A stretch of DNA of 64,000 nt, taken from NCBI GenBank assembly GCA_050291725.1, contig JBNKKH010000009.1, forward strand, positions 145,910-209,909, given 5' to 3'. Below the pieces are notes generated by a model. The model saw only the letters and a program-made list of their open reading frames with translations. It had not been told where the DNA came from and did not search any database. The stretch is from JAAGZL01 sp050291725 (lineage in GTDB: Bacteria; Pseudomonadota; Gammaproteobacteria; Chromatiales; Chromatiaceae). Both the position numbers and the translations under genes were made by a program. Shown here one piece after another: positions 60,019 to 64,000 of this stretch. Positions within the stretch are counted from its first letter, which is position 1, and each line of letters begins with the position of its first letter.

Positions 60019-61050
60019 TTGAGTGATAACAACTCCATTCTAGTAGTAGGTCCATCCTGGGTTGGGGATATGGTGATGGCCCAGAGCCTGTTTAAGGCCC
60101 TGCGTCAGCAGCAACCTTCTGTGGATATAGATGTATTGGCGCCGGGATGGAGCCTCCCCCTGTTGCAGCGGATGCCTGAGGTTAGACAGGCCATTGATAT
60201 GCCTGTGGGGCATGGTCGCCTGGATTTGAAGGTGCGCTATAGTCTGGGCCGTAGTTTGGCTGGACGTGGGTATGGCCAGGCCATTCTTCTCCCAAATAGC
60301 CTTAAGTCAGCCCTGATTCCTTTTTGGGCCAGGATACCAAAACGTACTGGCTGGGTGGGGGAGATGCGCTATGGGTTGCTGAACGATATACGCAAACTGG
60401 ATAAGAGCAAGCTTACCATGACAGTGCAGAGGTTTGTCGCTCTGGCATATCCTCCTGGAAAAGATGTTACCGATGCTATACCTGTACCCAGATTGGATCT
60501 GTCTGGATGTGATGTCGCTACTGCTATGGGCGATCTGGGATTGGAACCGCCGCAAGGTAAGCTGCTGATACTCTGCCCTGGTGCGGAATATGGGCCTGCT
60601 AAATGTTGGCCTCAGGACTATTACGGAGAGTTAGCAAGGAGAGTGATCGACCAGGGCTGGAGTGTATGGTTGTTTGGCTCAGAAAAAGATAGGGAGGCAT
60701 GTTCGGGTGTTGATGCAGTTACTGAAGGCCGCTGTGTTAACCTTAGTGGGCGTACCAGCCTAGCGCAGGCGGTGGATCTTATGTCCACAGCAGATGCGGT
60801 GGTGAGCAACGATTCCGGGTTGATGCATGTGGCCGCAGCTCTAGATAGGCCGTTGGTGGCGATTTATGGCTCATCTGATCCTGGTTTTACGCCACCTTTG
60901 AATCCTCGCAACCGGATACTGCATCTGGGCTTGGATTGTGGCCCCTGTTTTAAGCGGGAGTGTCCAAAGGGCGAACTTAAGTGCCTGGAAGGCATTAGTG
61001 TGGATATGGTTATGGCTGCCCTGCAGCAGGTTATCGAAGGAAATGAATAG
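60019..61050 (+). CDS. waaF: ADP-heptose:LPS heptosyltransferase II
   Basis: Adds the second heptose to the LPS inner core. 343 residues from a TTG at 60019. GT9 family motifs: VVGPSWVGDMVMAQSLFKAL at the N-terminus, SNDSGLMHVAAALDRPLVAIYG near residue 255, and a CGPCFKRECPKG tail. The TTG start has a weak ribosome binding site. Confidence 0.93.
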   Translation: MSDNNSILVVGPSWVGDMVMAQSLFKALRQQQPSVDIDVLAPGWSLPLLQRMPEVRQAIDMPVGHGRLDLKVRYSLGRSLAGRGYGQAILLPNSLKSALIPFWARIPKRTGWVGEMRYGLLNDIRKLDKSKLTMTVQRFVALAYPPGKDVTDAIPVPRLDLSGCDVATAMGDLGLEPPQGKLLILCPGAEYGPAKCWPQDYYGELARRVIDQGWSVWLFGSEKDREACSGVDAVTEGRCVNLSGRTSLAQAVDLMSTADAVVSNDSGLMHVAAALDRPLVAIYGSSDPGFTPPLNPRNRILHLGLDCGPCFKRECPKGELKCLEGISVDMVMAALQQVIEGNE

Positions 61051-61658
61051 TGGCGAAGAGTGAAAATGTTGTTTGGCAGGAACAAGCAGTTTCCCGTAAA
61101 CAGAGGGAAGAACAGAATCGTCACAAGAGCTTTGTGATCTGGTTTACCGGGCTTTCCGGTTCTGGTAAATCCACCCTGGCAAATGCAGTGGAGGCCAAGC
61201 TGTATGAGTTAGATTGTCGTTCGTTTGTGTTTGACGGAGATAATGTCCGTCATGGTTTGTGCGGTGATCTTAGCTTCAGCGAAGAGGATAGGGCAGAGAA
61301 CATTCGGCGGGTTGCCGAGATGTCCCGGCTGTTTATCGAGGCCGGAGTTATTGCCCTTACCGCATTTATCTCCCCCTTTCGCTCAGACCGGCGCAAGGTG
61401 CGTGATTTAATGCCAGAAGGTGATTTTATTGAAGTATATTGTGATTGCAGTCTGGATACCTGTGAGCAACGCGATGTAAAGGGGTTGTATAAAAAGGCCC
61501 GCGCAGGAATCATAAAAAACTACACCGGTATCTCTTCGCCTTATGAAGAGCCAGAACTGGCGGAGGTCGTGGTTAATACGGATAGCCTAAGTGTTGAAGA
61601 GAGTGCTGATCTGATTATGCGGTATCTAAGAGATAACGGGTATATTCCGGCCACTTAA
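61050..61658 (+). CDS. cysC: Adenylylsulfate kinase CysC
   Basis: Phosphorylates APS to PAPS. 202 residues from a GTG that overlaps the waaF stop codon. P-loop FTGLSGSGKSTLANAVE (residues about 31-47), DGDNVRHGLCGDLSFSEEDR, and KGLYKKARAG are specific. No cysD, cysN or sulfotransferase gene adjoins it; instead it lies between waaF and waaC. This suggests it feeds sulfation of a surface sugar or is just transcribed with the LPS genes. See findings. Confidence 0.94.
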   Translation: MAKSENVVWQEQAVSRKQREEQNRHKSFVIWFTGLSGSGKSTLANAVEAKLYELDCRSFVFDGDNVRHGLCGDLSFSEEDRAENIRRVAEMSRLFIEAGVIALTAFISPFRSDRRKVRDLMPEGDFIEVYCDCSLDTCEQRDVKGLYKKARAGIIKNYTGISSPYEEPELAEVVVNTDSLSVEESADLIMRYLRDNGYIPAT

Positions 61659-61681
61659 AACTAAACGGAACAGAGATCCAT

Positions 61682-62707
61682 TTGAGAGTTCTGATCGTAA
61701 AAACATCATCCCTGGGGGATTTGATCCATACCCTGCCGGCTGTTACCGATGCGGTGGCAGCGATACCTGGTATTCGGTTCGACTGGGTAGCGGAAGAGGC
61801 ATTTACCGAGGTGCCTTCCTGGCATCCGGCGGTGGAACGGGTTATTCCGGTTGCTATCAGACGCTGGCGCAAGGCATGGATCAGCTCTTGGCGTAGCGGA
61901 GAGATCAAGGCATTCCGTAGAGACCTGCGCCGGCGGGATTATGATCTGATCATCGATGCTCAAGGGCTGTACAAGAGCGCACTGCTGGCGCGTATGGCGC
62001 GCGGGGTAACGGTTGGACTCGATAGTGACTCGTCCCGTGAACCAGGTGCGACGCGTTTTTATCAGCGCAGCATAACTGTCGCGCGCGACCAGCATGCCAT
62101 CGAACGGGTGCGTTCCCTGTTTGCTCAGGCCCTTAGATATCCCAAGCCAGAATCCGCACCGGATTATGGTATCGCGAAGATGCCCCAAGCCAACTCAGAT
62201 AAACCATATCTGCTGTTTCTGCACGGAACCACCTGGATAACCAAACTATGGCCGGTGGAGTATTGGGTGGAGTTGAGCAAGATAGCAGCAGCAAAGGAGT
62301 TTCACATCCTCCTGCCCTGGGGTAGTGAAGAGGAGAAGCAACGTGCGGAGCAGATCATAAGTCGCTCTGGTCACGGGGAGCTGTTGCCGCGGCTCTCACT
62401 TAGTGAGATGAAGGATAGGCTGGCTGGAGCAGCTGGCGTTGTCGGTGTTGACTCAGGACTGCCGCACTTGGCGGCGGCCCTATCACTCCCTGCGGTGACC
62501 ATGTACGGGCCAACCAAGACCGGACTTACTGGAGCGGTAGGGAGGTTACAGACAAATCTACAAGCGGAATTTGAGTGCGCCCCATGTATGCAGAAGGCGT
62601 GTAGTTATTTAGAGACCTCAAAAGTTGTTCCAGCCTGCTTTGGAGATCTGCCGCCAGAGAAGGTATGGGCAGCGCTCGAATCCAGGATGAGTGAGGTGTC
62701 TGGATGA
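61682..62707 (+). CDS. waaC: ADP-heptose:LPS heptosyltransferase I
   Basis: Adds the first heptose to Kdo2-lipid A. 341 residues from a TTG at 61682. Marks: VLIVKTSSLGDLIHTLPAV at the N-terminus (GT9), FLHGTTWITKLWPVEYW, and VGVDSGLPHLAAALSLPAVTMYGP. Overlaps waaG by 4 bp. Confidence 0.94.
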   Translation: MRVLIVKTSSLGDLIHTLPAVTDAVAAIPGIRFDWVAEEAFTEVPSWHPAVERVIPVAIRRWRKAWISSWRSGEIKAFRRDLRRRDYDLIIDAQGLYKSALLARMARGVTVGLDSDSSREPGATRFYQRSITVARDQHAIERVRSLFAQALRYPKPESAPDYGIAKMPQANSDKPYLLFLHGTTWITKLWPVEYWVELSKIAAAKEFHILLPWGSEEEKQRAEQIISRSGHGELLPRLSLSEMKDRLAGAAGVVGVDSGLPHLAAALSLPAVTMYGPTKTGLTGAVGRLQTNLQAEFECAPCMQKACSYLETSKVVPACFGDLPPEKVWAALESRMSEVSG

Positions 62708-63834
62708 AATTAGCCTTCGTGGTCTCGCTCTGGTTCCCCTTCGGCGGCATGCAGCGCTCGCTGCTGCGCATTGCCCAGGCTTGCGTCGCTCGGGGCCATC
62801 AGGTGGATATCTATACTGGGGAGTGGCAGGGAGATAGACCAGAAAATATAGGTGTGATTGAGCTGGATACCAAGGCATCCACCAACCATCGCAGCAACGA
62901 TCTGCTGGCAGAACGTTTTGCCGAGGCTATTGCAGGAAAGGAATATGACTGCCGGGTGGGATTCACCAAGCTGCCGGGTCTGGATGTCTACTACGCGGCT
63001 GATCCATGCTATGCGGCGCGGGCGGAAGAGACCAAGCATCCACTCTATAAACTACTACCTAGGTATCGTGTCTTCTGTCTCCAGGAAGAGTCTGTCTTTA
63101 AACAGGGTGCTACCACCGAATTGATGTTGATTGCTCATCAGGAGAAAGAGAAGTTTATTCAGCACTATGGAACAGAACCGGAGCGGTTTCATCTGTTGCC
63201 GCCGGGGATCAACCGTGAGCGCTTGATTAGTAAAGATGACGCTAAGGATAGAGCAGAAATAAGAGCAGAGTTTGGTGTTAATGATGATGAGCTGCTGCTG
63301 TTGGCGGTTGGCTCCCGTTTTCATACCAAGGGGATAGACCGGGTTATTCATGCCCTGGCAGCCCTTCCAGATACTCTGAGAAATAGATGTAAACTGGTGG
63401 TGGTGGGGCATGGTAAGGATGCGCCGCTGAAGCGATTAGCAGCGCGTCTAAATGTAGCTGCTAGGGTCTTGTTTGCCGGTACCAGAGACGATGTAAACTG
63501 TTTCTACCGCGCTGCCGATTACCTGATACACGCCCCCCGCAGCGAAAATACCGGAACCGTTTTGATCGAGGCCATGATCTGTGGTCTGCCGGTGTTGGTG
63601 ACCGAGAACTGTGGTTTTGCCCAGCATGTTGCAGCGGCAGATGCAGGGATAACAATTCCCGAGCCATTTGAGCAACAACAACTCAATAACAGTCTACAGA
63701 AATTTTTGCAGTCAGACTCCAGGGCCGAGTGGATGGTCAATGGTCCTAACTATTGCGACAATACAGATCTATACAGCCTGATAGAACGGGCGGCAGATGT
63801 GATAATTGCGCGCGCAGAGCGGAACAGGGCTTAA
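62704..63834 (+). CDS. waaG: Family 4 glycosyltransferase WaaG (LPS core glucosyltransferase I)
   Basis: Adds the first outer-core hexose to the LPS inner core. 376 residues, GT-B fold. The glycine-rich N-terminus FPFGGMQRSLLRIAQACVARGH, the donor-binding segment LLAVGSRFHTKGIDRVIHAL and the RSENTGTVLIEAMICGLPVLV motif are typical of GT4. It overlaps waaC at 62704 and waaP by one base. Confidence 0.92.
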   Translation: MKLAFVVSLWFPFGGMQRSLLRIAQACVARGHQVDIYTGEWQGDRPENIGVIELDTKASTNHRSNDLLAERFAEAIAGKEYDCRVGFTKLPGLDVYYAADPCYAARAEETKHPLYKLLPRYRVFCLQEESVFKQGATTELMLIAHQEKEKFIQHYGTEPERFHLLPPGINRERLISKDDAKDRAEIRAEFGVNDDELLLLAVGSRFHTKGIDRVIHALAALPDTLRNRCKLVVVGHGKDAPLKRLAARLNVAARVLFAGTRDDVNCFYRAADYLIHAPRSENTGTVLIEAMICGLPVLVTENCGFAQHVAAADAGITIPEPFEQQQLNNSLQKFLQSDSRAEWMVNGPNYCDNTDLYSLIERAADVIIARAERNRA

Positions 63835-64000
63835 TGCTGAAACTATATGATCAATATCGAGCCTATTTTCCAGAAGTTTCTCTGGAACAGTTCTGTGCGC
63901 TGGATGGCGAGGTGTTTAAGCGTATTCAGAACCGGCGTACCTTCAGAATAGAGAGAGGTGGACGCGGTTTTTTTATTAAATGTCATCACGGCGTGGGTTG
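63834..64000 (+). CDS. waaP: LPS core heptose I kinase WaaP, N-terminal part (runs off window)
   Basis: First 55 codons only. MLKLYDQYRAYFPEVSL then QFCALDGEVFKRIQNRRTF and the end GGRGFFIKCHHGVGW match the N-terminus of the heptose(I) kinase RfaP/WaaP, including FFIK of the kinase-fold lysine strand. The ATG shares a base with the waaG stop, so translation is coupled. Confidence 0.87.
   Translation, partial: MLKLYDQYRAYFPEVSLEQFCALDGEVFKRIQNRRTFRIERGGRGFFIKCHHGVG

Overview
The window looks like chromosome from a free-living or symbiotic gammaproteobacterium outside the enterics. Gene order matches Pseudomonas and Chromatiales in several blocks: yhdP-rng-maf; rlmH-rsfS-nadD-proA-holA-lptE-leuS divergent from ybeL; rpmG-rpmB-radC; coaBC-dut-algC-argB-slmA; rhlB divergent from trxA and rho; groES-groEL; and glnE-ilvE-waaF-waaC-waaG-waaP. 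Sulfur-related genes (cysC, cysQ, a TauE/SafE-type exporter, and a membrane protein and partner that I associate from memory with sulfur oxidisers) hint at a sulfur-oxidising lineage. That is inference only.

Region by region: 1-12.1 kb is housekeeping, mostly on the minus strand (RNA processing, ribosome assembly, NAD and proline synthesis, DNA polymerase III delta, LPS assembly, LeuRS, L33/L28, RadC). 12.3-18.1 kb is a plus-strand run for CoA, dUTP hydrolysis, sugar-phosphate mutase, arginine and division-site control. 18.1-25.7 kb holds a periplasmic coiled-coil protein, a Na+/solute symporter, pyrE, a macrodomain protein, a FetAB-type exporter, trmB and thiG/thiS. A tRNA-Gly(CCC), asmA, yggX and tRNA-Phe(GAA) follow.

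28.6-38.8 kb is the main discovery. A 10.16-kb integrative element sits in the 3' end of tRNA-Phe and is bounded by 48-bp direct repeats. Its left part carries a tight minus-strand module: Rep-like replication initiator, excisionase-like HTH protein, and tyrosine integrase, with the integrase stop codon 7 bp from the tRNA end. Its right part is an array of eleven integron-type gene cassettes with eleven attC sites and no integron integrase. All cassettes read the same way from a candidate promoter/attI-like site with 25-bp repeats at 38.16-38.25 kb. Cassettes encode an orphan CDI-immunity-like protein, three small membrane proteins, an LRR protein, a Sel1-repeat protein, a SAM methyltransferase, a pentapeptide-repeat protein and small unknowns. 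The array is a CALIN carried inside a mobile element that probably replicates through single-stranded DNA. Since folded single-stranded attC is the substrate of integron integrases, the pairing suggests a route for cassette capture and spread.

38.8-64 kb returns to core genome: two unknown genes next to the island, the TauE/SafE-type protein, a sigma-54-activator-like regulator that has lost its key ATPase and GAFTGA residues, msbA, cysQ, nudE, yrfG, a YkgJ-type Cys-cluster protein, rhlB, trxA, rho, murU, a GCS2-like ligase and AstE-like hydrolase pair, groESL with CIRCE and a sigma-32-like promoter, glnE, ilvE, and an LPS-core cluster (waaF-cysC-waaC-waaG-waaP) with an APS kinase gene embedded in it. 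All calls rest on reading the sequence; no database search was possible.
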